64,000 nt of DNA from Gonapodya prolifera JEL478 (taxonomy: Eukaryota > Monoblepharomycota > Monoblepharidomycetes > Monoblepharidales > Gonapodyaceae): contig KQ965742.1 of the NCBI GenBank assembly GCA_001574975.1, positions 377,696 to 441,695 on the forward strand. Reading direction: 5' to 3'. A program made the position numbers and the translations under genes. Within the stretch, counting starts at the first letter, position 1; every line of letters starts with the position of its first letter. This document shows positions 43,856-54,625 of the stretch, in pieces. The notes below the pieces were generated by a model, which saw only the letters and a program-made list of their open reading frames with translations, was not told where the DNA came from and made no database searches.

Positions 43856-46800
43856 TCACATTCTCTTACTGCCCGCTGCAAGTCCGACATTGACCCCCAA
43901 CCTTCCCAGCAAGCCGTGCCCCGGTCCAGGATCACCATCGCCCGCTCTAATGGATTCAAGAATATTGCGAACCAAGTTCAAGTCCAAATCGATTGAGTTC
44001 CGACTTTTGGGGCGAGCTGAACCTTGTGGTCTGGAAGACCGTGCACTTGCACGCCCACTTCCCTTCGACGCGGACTGCTCTGCGCTCGCTTCGTCTTCTT
44101 GATCACTTCCTTCAACTTCTCGGTCCGACCCGCCCTCAACCTCGAACCCTTCCGCCACTTTCGTTCCAGAAAGTTCGGCGTCCATCTGCGCCATATACCG
44201 CATCAAGTCTGGATCTCCCTCGTCATCGTCTTCCACGGGCTCTGCACGGGACCGTCCGTTCAACGCCTCCTCATCCGAGAGTGACGGGCCATCATCAGAG
44301 TCCGAGGCTGAGGGTTCAGTCTCATCGTCCGAATCTACCATGTCATCCCTCGGGCACGTAGACCAGTGAACTTTAAAAGATTCAGGGACGGCAATGTCCA
44401 TGTCATACACTGTACTTCTTGAGGCATTCTGGGTTGCTTCAGTTGCACCCCGACCTTCAAGCACTCTTCGCATAACATCCAGAAACGCATCAGGGTCAAG
44501 GGTCACTCGTGTCGGAGCTGGTTTTGACTGAGGACGAGAGGGACCTCGGAGAGGGTCGTCATCATCATCGTCCGAGTCAGAAGTCAACGGATCTTCAGGA
44601 TCTGAAGCTTCGTCAGAGCTCTCCGACATGTCATCGTCAGAGTCAGGATCACTAAAATGAATAAAATCAACCTATCGTAGCGTAAAATGTCTTATTCCAA
44701 CGTTACCTACCCATCAATCCTCGCTCCCCCAAGTCCACCGTCCCCATCCACAAACTTGGTAAAACCGCTCACGATTTTCGCCATTTCCTTCGCCTCTCTT
44801 CGTTCGGCCTCTGTGAGACCCTCGAGTCCGTTCACGGCGTCTTGCACATCATCCCAGTTCTCGTCCGTCGCTTGCAAATCACCATCTCCGTCAGATAACG
44901 CATCGTCCATTTCCCCGGATTTCAACCAATCCTCATCGTCGCCTTGAGCGTCAGGTCCTACGTCGAGGTTCTCGGCTGAGATAATAGTATCCGCAAAAGC
45001 ACGTTCCAATCGACTCCACGCTGGCGATTGGGGCTCAAAAGCGGGTGCTTTTCGGCCCGAGATGGCCGAAGCTGATTTTCTGGAAGCCACTGAGCAAATA
45101 TGGAGAGTTTGTGCTGTCTTGATGACTTGGCTCTCGTCCTGAAGAGAAAGATGTAAGAAATGTTATGGAGACAGAAGACCTCCCGGCGCAGACAACTTAC
45201 TACTGCGACACCATTTTGTTCGAGCGTCTTCCGCAACGCAGCCCACCGTGCGTCGGAGGTGAAGTCGTAAGAGTCTACAGTGGGTCTCCCAGGAAGATCC
45301 GAGGAGGGTTTAGCGGGACGGTCTTGGAAGAGCATTTCGAGACCAACAGCCTTGCAACGGTGAGTGATAGAGGAAAGATCGCAAAGAGAAATAGGAAGAT
45401 ATGAGTTTCAGAGGTTAACAACGATTTTCATGTCAACTCACCAGTTTCACCCCGATATCCCATTCCGTCCACTCTTTGCCTCCTTCTTCACCCTTTATCA
45501 CACCTCTCACCACCTTTGGTGGATAAAACTTCATACCCGTGGCCCTTGCATATGTCCGGCGACTGACTCTCGTAATCATCCGCACCCACTGCACCATCGA
45601 CCCATCCTTTCGTCCGCCATTTGAGGCGCCGGGCGCGGTCCGTCCCAATACACCCTTCATGTCCGCCGCTCTTCCCATGTCCCCAGGTGTTCGGCCGAGA
45701 AACCGCGCCAGTGCCAATCCGGCAAGGTCCCAGTCTGCATGGATGGCCCTCGCAGCAGGCAGAGGCAGTCTGCATGCGAAGCTGTGCGCGGACTCTTTCA
45801 AGGCGTTGGGGTACCGAGAAAGCTTTCTTTCAATCGACCCGTGCACGGCTGTGCTGGCCAGCGTTGGTTGAGCACGGTCCCGTACCAAGGTGAGGGCATG
45901 TGACAACGACAGTTTCGCGGGGATCCCCCGGGGTCGTCCAAGGGGGTACTTGAGTGGAATAATGTGGGGTGACCCATCGTGCACGAAGCAGCGGTTGGGA
46001 GATGTGGAGGGGTCCAGCCAGGGTGGTAGATGGGGGGCTGCGTGTATGAGGTCTGGAGGACCGTCAGGGTCGGATAGGCTGGTGCGGGGCGAAGAGATTG
46101 ACAGTGTAAAGCGCATTGGCAATGAATGGAAACAGAAAGTCACCTCTTATTCAACAATATGAGCAGCTTATGGGTTCCACACACTCTCTCAAGATTAGTG
46201 ACCCTTGGGGAAGTGTCACACCCTCACAACGTTCGCAGGTCCTACTAATCTCGCAACTGCTTCTATGACCCTGCTCTTTGTTGTCTTCTTCCTCCTCATT
46301 TCGTTGATTACGCACCTTACAACTGCTCCTTCAACCTTCCTCGAAATCTGGTAAAGGAGCCAGATAAGCACCCATTCATCCTCGACTGCGTCGGAAAAGC
46401 TCGTGGATCCGCGGAGGAAAGGGTATGGGGGGTCAGCTGAGAGTTGTCGAGAGATTGGGTGGAGTCAGTGCATAGAAGTTCGCGGTGAAATCTACGAGAT
46501 GCAAAGAGCGTGGACATCCTGCAGAACGGTCCAGCTCTTCATCTGCTTCGAGATCAAGAGCACGCTGCGCGACTGTCCCGGAAACCTTGCGTTTCCCCAG
46601 TATTTTCTTGAACCTGCTGCGGAGAGTCTCTCACCTTCTCCACTTTCGAAAATCGCCAAGTTGAAGCCCTCCGAAGTCCATGTGTAGTCTTTAATGTACG
46701 GGATCACAAACGCAGTGATGTCCATGAGTATCCGGTCAAGATTTTCTCGGTATCGAACAGCACTTGTGTTCTGATCCGGCGGAGGGAGATACACGGCATA

Positions 46801-46875
46801 CTCGAGGACATCGTCTGGGGCAGTCAGAGCACCGGATCTGAGCAGCGACAAGAACGGTGATTCTTCCCCGTCCAT
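43856..46875 (-). CDS. Ecdysoneless homologue (ECD/SGT1 family)
   Basis: Reverse strand. N-terminal exon (about 46510-46875): VLEYAVYLPPPDQ, AFVIPYIKDYTWTSEGFNLA. Next exon (46310-46410): FSDAVEDEWVLIWLLYQIS. Then PPWLDPSTSPNRCFVHDGSP followed by HIIPLKYPLG. These match the conserved SGT1/ecdysoneless N-terminal region in order. The middle includes RFLGRTPGDMGRAADMKG and GVKLVSGCKAVGLEMLF; the C terminus is long and acidic (SSDEASDPEDPLTSDSDDDD), ending LAAGSKRM. ECD proteins bind the R2TP/PRPF8 machinery and affect splicing and the cell cycle. The start is 56 bp from the divergent IFT81 start. Exon borders between 44630 and 45430 are approximate. Confidence 0.85.
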
Positions 46876-46931
46876 TTGCGAGAGTTCTCATACATTATGG
46901 GCCGCAGCATCTTCCAAACACAGATTCAATC
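46876..46931. promoter_or_regulatory. Compact divergent intergenic region, ECD/IFT81
   Basis: Only 56 bp separate the two start codons, so transcription start elements must overlap or lie within 5' regions. No clear TATA box was seen. Confidence 0.6.
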
Positions 46932-49900
46932 ATGGCGGCGGGAGCCCCAACTGACATCGACGTTCGCATTCTTTCAAATGAACTCTCTGCGGCACCGCTT
47001 TCTCTCTCCGTGACGCCGCTGCAGCTGGACTCTTTGTGGTCGCCGTCCCAGCTCATTCAGCTGACATCAGACGCTATCGCACGAATAGATTCCCAGAACC
47101 CGAATTCTCCTCACGCAGACGTGGACGTCGCCTTGGAACCGCAAGATGTCACAGCTTCAAGACTCACCGAGTTCTTGCTGATGCTCAAGTTTCATTTGGC
47201 GCTTTCTGACCCGTACGTTCCAGGGCAAGAGTTTTTCTCATAATCAAGGGACCTTTCGTTCCTTTTAAGATCCGTTGAGGGCAAATGAAACTGCATCCTA
47301 TTGAAACCGAGAACTGGAGATTGTCGGGCGGCTCTGTGCAACGTCGCGGAAGCTTGCAGCATGGAAAAGAAGAAAGCATTGGCGGAAAGAAGAACGTGTA
47401 GCGACAAGAAGCATTGCGTGACTGGTCTTTCTTTCTTTGGGCCATACAGTACCGAACTACAACGTCTCCTCACAATCCCCGACCGCCCGACTCTCCTCCT
47501 GTGCCTCTCGTTTCTCGCACGAGACGCTGAAACGCACTCTACCCGAGCCTATCTAGCTCGCTTTCTGGCAGAACCCGATGTTCCGGCAGAGTATCGAGAA
47601 CATGAAGGTGTGTTCCCTCTGTGGGTTTGTAACAAGGCATGAAGAAGAGGGAGCAAGAGCCACGACAAGCAGTGCTGCCATCAAGGTTTATTAAAGCTAA
47701 GGAGAAATGAAATGACGAAGACGATCGTTGGACGTGCAAGCTGTACTGCTGTTACCGAACCCTGGAAGCCCCAGGTTGACACAAGGCAACTATTATAACG
47801 CTCCCACCCCACCCCCACCCCCACCCCTTCCTACAGTTATCCTCCAGCCGCTCACCACGCTCCTCAACCTTCAATCGCAATTCGCACCCCTCCACAAACG
47901 CCTCATCGAAGCGCGCCGCTTTGCTGCAGAAGCGCGCCAGGCGAAGGAAGAAGTGGCGCGGCTCGAGAAGGAGCGACAAGTTATTGAGGGAAAGGTCGAG
48001 AGAGGCAACCAGAGTATCGGCGTGAGTGATCATCGTTCACACCCAGCACTTGTCCAAACTGAATCGTGGCAACTCACTTAGCCCGATCGAGAAAGATGGC
48101 TGGCAGCCGCGAAAACTCTTCGCACAGAGAAAGAGCGGGACGCCGAGGCGGAGAAGCGGTGAGTTCGTGCAAACAAAGAAGCTCAAAACGAGGAAGAGTT
48201 AAGCAACCCATCTGACCACCCAGGCTTCAAGAACAGCGCACCTTGCTCAGTCGAGTTGAGGCTCGGGTGGGAGAAGTCCAGCAGAAGATCAGGGAAGCTA
48301 GGGTGAGAATCGACGTTTGCAGGTGTGGAGACGGTTGGTGGCTGACAACACGTTACCTGTCAACTTAGGCTGCCGCAGATACCGCGACTCCTGAAGCTGT
48401 GCTCACGCGAGCTCGCGAAGAGGTCAGAGTGAATAGGATGCTGCTTGAGGATACACTCGAGAAGGTACATAAGCTACTTTGCTGTTCCGGAACCCTCAAC
48501 AACCAAACCTTTCCACAGACAATTTCATCCCAAAATCGCCTCGTTGCTAGCTTGGAACCACTCATGCGTGAGAAAGAGGTTCCAGAGGCGCGACTCCGGG
48601 AGTGGGAACAGACGTGCAAGGATTTGCAGCGAGAGATTGGCCAGATCAACGAGAAGAGGGTTGGGAGCGAGTGAGTGGTGGTGAACCGATTTTGAAATGC
48701 TAGTATCTAAATGGGTGTGGTTGCTCTGGACCCTTCAGTCCTGCGCGTGATGCGACACTCGCAACGCTACGTCACCAGCACCACCTTATCACCTTAAAGC
48801 GGTCAGCCGCGGGTGATCGGCTCACGAGTCTGCTGGACCAGCTGGCGCAGATACGCTCGGAAATTTCCAAGATCGAGGCATCTCACGGTGGAGAAGAAAG
48901 TGTGCGAGTGCCCAAGGGGGAAGAGTTTAAAAAGTTCGTGGCAGACCTGAGGGAAAAGAGCGCACTTTACAAGAAGAAGAAAGCCGAGGTGGCAGAGGCG
49001 ACTGGGGAAGGTGGCATTTTGCAGAGGACCCTCGAGGTGAGCACATCTGGTTATTTGCGAGTATCTGTGGTTTGAGCTGTTGGGGCTAGATCCTGCGGGT
49101 CCAAGAAAATGCACAACTCGACCGCATTGCGTCTCAAGAGAGAGCAAAGGGCGTTGAAGGATATTCGTCAGCACAGGAGACTTTAGAGAAGGTACGGTGA
49201 CTGTGCTAAACAAGATGAAGATTCCACCCAACGATCCTGGGATCCCACAGGTGTCCGAGAAAAAGTCCGAATTAGATGCGTCAAAAGGCGCAGCACTGCA
49301 AGAGATTGCGGCAATGGTGGATCGGTTGGTGGGAACGATATCGGACAAGAAGCAGCGGTTACAGCCTGTTATTGCGGAGCTTCGCTCGGCGAGACAGAAA
49401 CTGGCTGAGGCGGAGGCGGAGTTTGCTGAAAGAAAACAGATGGATGAAGCCGCACGCTTCGGGCTAGACAGGTGAGAAAAAGGCGACCATCTTGTGGTAG
49501 GACAGGTTTGACTAAAGCAATGTTCTCCTGCAGCGAGGCTCAGATCCTCGAGCAAGAAGTTCGCGCCCACCGTCAAGAGATTGAGCGACACACGGCACAT
49601 CTCGAGGAGCTCAGCCGCCTTCTAAAGGAAGCCGATAACGCTACAGAACGAGCAGCAGAAGAACGCAAGGCTATAGTTGGGGGTGACGATACAGCAGAGG
49701 GTCGGGCACGTCGAGGAGGCTTCCGAACGTATCGGGATATGTTCGGAAAGAAAATCACAGAAGCTGAGAGTGCGGGGCGGCAACTCAAGGAGAGGCAGAG
49801 GGAGGTGAAGGTAAGTCGATTCAAGTTGCGGGATTGTGCACTGTTCGTCACCGCCCTGCGCACTCGAACAGGAGCAACATGAACCCAATTTAATGCAGCG

Positions 49901-50033
49901 CGCGTTATTTGCGGACCTCAAGAGGTTATTGGAAGTGAAGAAGTTAGTGAATGAGAAGACCTTGAGCGGGAACAGGGCGGCGGTGGCATTGAAAACCGCA
50001 AATGAGAGGGAACAAAATAGACTTGTGCTGTAA
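46932..50033 (+). CDS. IFT81: Intraflagellar transport protein 81
   Basis: A multi-exon gene. The N-terminal calponin-homology-like domain reads ILSNELSAAPLSLSVTPLQL, LLMLKFHLAL and STRAYLARFLAEPDVPAEY, matching the IFT81 tubulin-binding region. The rest is almost all coiled coil (RRFAAEARQAKEEVARLEKE, LLEDTLEKVH, VSEKKSELDASKG, QILEQEVRAHRQEIERHTAH), with the family block KGEEFKKFVADLREKSALYK and FRTYRDMFGKKITEAES, ending LKTANEREQNRLVL. IFT81 pairs with IFT74 in IFT-B and carries tubulin into growing cilia. Coiled-coil length and order fit the ~650-residue family size. Together with RSPH1 this shows a ciliated life stage. Exons are short, interrupted by introns of 50-100 nt. Confidence 0.92.
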
Positions 50034-50958
50034 AGTGTTGCAGAAAAGTACGTTCCCGTATGAGGATTATCGACAATACTATGGGTGTTCCTTTTCTTCT
50101 TCGGGGAGCTCGATGTTGGTGCTGTAATGTATTCTCTATTCTTCTAACACAAACTGGCTGGTGCACTGAATATGTATTCACATTCAAATCTTGTTTTAGA
50201 TCAAGTGCTGAGTCAATAAACGTCTTGTCCAATTGAGATAGAGTGAGATGAGTCTCATTCTTTGATATTTCAAATAGTCTTTTTTGATTTGGGTTGAGCT
50301 CCAAGGACCTGAATTGTGTGACGGGATGTCTGCAGTGGATGGGTGACGTAGCGGGATCCAGCACACCACCGTTTTACGAAGCTAATCCCCGACTCCATTG
50401 CCACAATACACATTTCACGAAGCTGCTGTCAAAACTCCATCGCCACAACACGCATGAGTGTATGATGCTACCCCACCACCTTTTCGGGCAGTAAATCTGC
50501 GATCATGTTTCATTTAATGTGCCAGTGATGAGAATTCAGGAAGCATCATCAGTCCATTGCTGGGTACTGTGGCTTGAAACGTTTCAATCAGAGCTGCTGC
50601 TACTTAGTAAGTTATAAATGACACTTTCTGCGGATCGACAGCAGCCTGAGGACGTTGCGACAAAGTGCTTGAGGCTCGAGGTCGCTCTTGTTTGCTCGTT
50701 GTGAGAAGGTGTACGGAGATATGCGCACACTGTTCAGAGGGGGACGTCCTCGCCATATGAAACGATTGACGAGAGCCACGGAAGGCGGGCAAAGTCGAAT
50801 GGATTGAAATCGGGGGTGGTGCAGAGAACGAAGAACGGCGAGGAAAGAATCAATTTTCGGTGATGGAGTGGCATTAAGTTTCCAGGCTCTTGAGGACAAG
50901 AACGCGCTCAAAATTTGGTTAGCCGTAAATCAAAGGTGAAATCTCATCACCTTCCTCC
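50034..50958. other. Intergenic region, no confident gene
   Basis: Holds the IFT81 3' flank and the promoter side of the GT64 gene. An imperfect direct repeat of ~40 bp (ACGAAGCT....ACTCCAT(T/C)GCCACAA(T/C)AC) lies at 50376-50456. A 99-codon open frame on the reverse strand (50612-50911) has no recognisable motif and is not called. Confidence 0.5.
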
Positions 50959-53203
50959 ATGGCGGTGCGAGGCCGTAGGAAATCACGACAACGAATCTTT
51001 ATATTCACCCTTGCAATCTTCTTCGCCGCATACATACTACTGGCTGAACGCGCGGGACCCGGATCAACCAGTTCGACTGCCCCCAATGCTCGACAAGGTG
51101 ATGCCTTAATATATACAAGCGATTCGAGAACACTTCATTTCCAACATGCCCTGCTCCTTAAAATTTTATTTGCAGCGCGATCATCAGAATCTCGTCCTGA
51201 AAGCGTAGTCTGCATTGTCGGAAACGCTGAAACGAAACGCGACGCGTTGCGCACACACCGAATGTGGGATAATGCTTTCCCCTCTCTTTGGTATGTGTGG
51301 GGGGAGGGATCGCATCGGGACATCGACGATGGCCAGCCCTTTCCCGAAACCTTCGAGGTGGTATTTGGAACCAGTGGCAGTAGTTTGACTTGGGCCAGGG
51401 GGATCGAGATGCTTGTGGAGCGATTGAGAAAGACAAGGAAATGCGAGTACGTGTTCACTCATGATGATGGTGAGGACAGTTCATGATGGGGCTGCGGGGC
51501 CAACTCAATACTTCCATGACCAGATCTTGTGTTTTACCCGGGAAACAATTCTTCAAGCGTGCCTATCTCCCAAATACTGTCTCGTGTCCTCCAACAATAT
51601 CGACCTGCGGTCGCGGCGTTTCCGTGGAAGCACGGTGACTTGAAGATCCCAGCCATGAAGGAAGTCGAATGGGCCTTTAGAGATGATGAAGTCGCCCCTC
51701 TCACGGGATTTGATTCTGGAATGGTACTGTATCATCATTCTATTGTGGAACTTTTCATTCCATTTGCACCTCGAGGAGAGGGTGGTTTCTATGGGGACTG
51801 GTGGGGACTCACGAGAAAGCTTCCAATGTTTTGTTTCTCACTCGTCTTTATGTTCTAGGAGCCTTCCTGCTCACGTGTTGAATCTCCTTGGCCCGTTGAC
51901 GTTTCGAGAGTATGCCATCCGAATCAATGCTCTTCAATACGACAACCTCATCAATCTGGACACTGTCCCGGACAATGTAAAAATGAAATCTCTGCGCCAA
52001 GCCAAGCAAGTGCAGGGCTCCAAACTCGTGATGCGCCCCGAATCTCGGCATCCCTACGAGTACAAAATGAATACGCCGTTTAAAAAGTTCCTGAGTGAGG
52101 GACTGAAACCGCGTTCAAGGAATTGGGGCAGAACATTGCGACTGTCTGATTTGACGTGGCGTCCCACGCCTGGAAATCCACCTTGGAGCCGGTGGTGGAT
52201 CTTGAAGAGGATCCATGAGTTTTACGACGTCCAGCATCCCCTTCTCAGAGCCAACCGGTACATTCAATCTCAATACAGTATGGATGAACTGGAAGGATTT
52301 CTTCAGGGCACAGTGATGCCACCAGATCACTCTGAAACGCAAGTTATTCGCCAAGATCAATGCACACTTGTTCTGACAGTATACGATCGCCTGACGACGT
52401 TTCTGGATCGACTCGCTCACTACCACACATTTTCGGGGATTTCATCTATCGTTGTGATTTGGAACAATCCCTCAGCTGATCCACCTCCCATTCAACAGAA
52501 CCAATACCGTGTTCCTTTTGTGATCTTGCGCCAGAAACGGAACTCCCTCAGCAACCGCTTTCTCCCACACCCTGAAATTACCACCGACTGTATTGTAAAC
52601 ATGGACGACGACTGGGATATGCCTCATGAACACATGAGCTATGCGATTTATCTCTGGCGAAATGCGTTCAGGGATGCTCTCGTCGGCTTTCGCCACCAGT
52701 CGCGCACACATATATCGGTGGACGGTACGTGGCGATATAATCGTGAAAACAAGCACGGTGCTTCCATTGTACTCCCGTCGGGACTCGTTTACCATCGCAA
52801 GTTCCAGACAGTTTATTCGAGAGCGCCTCGTGCAGCATTGAAAATGGTGGACGATTACACAAACTGCGACGATATTTTGCTCAATTTTGTGGTCGCCAAC
52901 GAGACCGGCTTGTGCCCTGTTATCATCGACGTGGGTAAACCGGGTGCTTCTGCTGGCAAACCGATAGCTGGGTTGGGTGAGAAGGGTCTGTGGAAAAAGC
53001 GCAACGGAGATCACGTATCGGAAAGACACCATTGCATGCAACAGTTTGCTGAACTTTTTGGACGAATGCCGTTACGTTATTCGGTAAGCTTCTTCTCGGT
53101 CGAGAGTATTCAAAAGATGCAAAGACACGAACGGACACACAACATAAGAAACGAACAACAGTGTACAGATGTAGTTCAAAATCTTTCATACACGTACACG
53201 TGA
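50959..53203 (+). CDS. Exostosin-like glycosyltransferase with GT64 domain
   Basis: Starts MAVRGRRKSRQRIF, then a type II signal-anchor (IFTLAIFFAAYILLAE). A first lumenal domain carries SVVCIVGNAETKRDALRTHR and FTHDDD, where an intron (near 51470) joins to LVFYPGNN. The C-terminal GT64 domain is clear: LVLTVYDRLTTFLDRLAHYH, IVVIWNNPSADPP, FVILRQKRNSLSNRFLPHPE, CIVNMDDDWDMPHEHMSYAI (DDD metal site), GFRHQSRTHI, VDDYTNCDDILLNFVVANET and FGRMPLRYS. GT64 of EXT/EXTL proteins transfers GlcNAc-type sugars from UDP donors in the Golgi. The fungal substrate is unknown. The last ~40 residues after PLRYS may be intron or UTR read-through, so the true stop is uncertain. Confidence 0.85.
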
Positions 53204-53226
53204 TAATATAACTCGCTTCGTGTCTC

Positions 53227-54472
53227 TCAAAATGTTGTCCAACCTGCTGGAGCAGATGCTTGCGTCGGTTGGCTCGGCGCCACTTGCGGAGCAGCTGCGC
53301 CGGTATCCAACAAAGAAGTGGCAGCTCCCCCGGTTCGTCGCACTGTGGGTGGAGGGGGGAGGAAGGGAAGGCAGCCTGTTGCAGCTGTGGATCCGGAACC
53401 GAAAGTGAGAAACTCGTGTCTAGTGATTGCTTGATTCCAATATGTTCTCACGCTGTTCAGGCTTCACCAGAGATCCGACAGAGCCTGCTTTCTTGCCACC
53501 AATCTGGAAAGATGATTGAAGAGTTACGACGTTCTTCAAGCTAGCTCCAGTGAGACGACATACGTTGATGCTTATTGTCTCCCCCTCTTTTAGACTGAAG
53601 TCGACCTTTGGTCCTGAGTCAACAGGCTTTGGTTTTAGGGCTTCAGCTTCTTGTCGTTTGCGTCTGGCCCATTAAAAAGAAATGATCACTTCACGAGCTC
53701 CTCTACGATATTTCAGTTGACAGAAGTACCTTTCAAAGTCCTGTAAAACAACCTAGTCGCGAGATATTGAAGATTCGATGTTGCACCAAGTCACATAAGG
53801 CTTACGTTGAAGTCGAAAGAGTCCGATCGCTCCTGGAAGCCAAGCCCGATAAATGCATGCTGCTTAGTTGCTGCAAACGTGAAGCGAGCTCAAGAGGCCT
53901 TCAATGGTGTGCATTTCGCTGTTCACGACCCACTCTGATCCACCACTTTAACCACGAAATACCGGCTCGAATCCGTCACAGGTTCAACAGAGTTTGTTCC
54001 AGGAACGTACGGGCATTGCGCAAACAGTTGACCTGTTCGACGTTTGAGCTTCGGTGTTGGTGCAAACTTGCTCCATGCGACGCTCACCAGTAGTCCCATC
54101 CTGAGACCGAACAATTAAATTATGGACCAAGACCATGATAGGAGTATTGTACAACGTACCTCAAGATTGATGAAGCAGCTCTCTCCAATTGTGAATATTT
54201 TTACGCGACCTTGCCACAAATGCTGGGGGTCCCAATCGGCAGCTCTAGCGTGGGTACAGCCTGCATCATACATCGCAACCAACGCTTCCTGCGCCGTGGA
54301 GTACATCTCACCTGTACCCCTTGGCTGTTGTGCGTGGGGGTAGCTTGTACACTTGTGCCTGCCTGATTACGGTGAGGACTGATTCGACGCTGCATTAGGC
54401 GGTTTGGGAAACAGCTTGATCATTCTCCACTATAACTGCAATCCATCGCATCAAAACGTACTCTGCAGACAT
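53227..54472 (-). CDS. NECAP family, clathrin adaptor-associated protein
   Basis: Reverse strand, several exons. The first exon (54462-54472) is only 11 nt (MSA plus two bases) and splices to [19 protein letters not shown]. Then [52 protein letters not shown] and [11 protein letters not shown] follow, which is the NECAP PH-like (PHear) domain. A Lys/Pro linker and a short tail ending GWTTF-stop resemble the WVQF-type AP-2-binding motif at the end of animal NECAPs. The protein assists clathrin/AP-2 endocytosis. The stop is 24 bp from the convergent GT64 stop, so the 3' UTRs probably overlap. Confidence 0.85.
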
Positions 54473-54625
54473 GAGTCTCGAGCGACAACCTGGACCAAAG
54501 CCGAAGATTGGGAAGATCAATTGAAGCCTTACTTGTTGAACAGGCTTGTGACAAGACGGAGGATATTATCATTAATTATGCAGGTGTATATACAGACAAA
54601 GGACAAAATAAAGGAACATGAATGC

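Noticed and set aside
47800-47835. CCCACCCC run as a possible quadruplex regulatory site
   Set aside because: Looks like the pyrimidine-rich part of an IFT81 intron/exon border; no further support.
50612-50911. 99-codon gene on the reverse strand
   Set aside because: No motif, no conserved-looking composition and no neighbouring exon; treated as chance.
53920-53975. tRNA-like GGCTCGAATCCG
   Set aside because: No matching A-box, acceptor stem or cloverleaf; it lies in the NECAP PHear coding exon.
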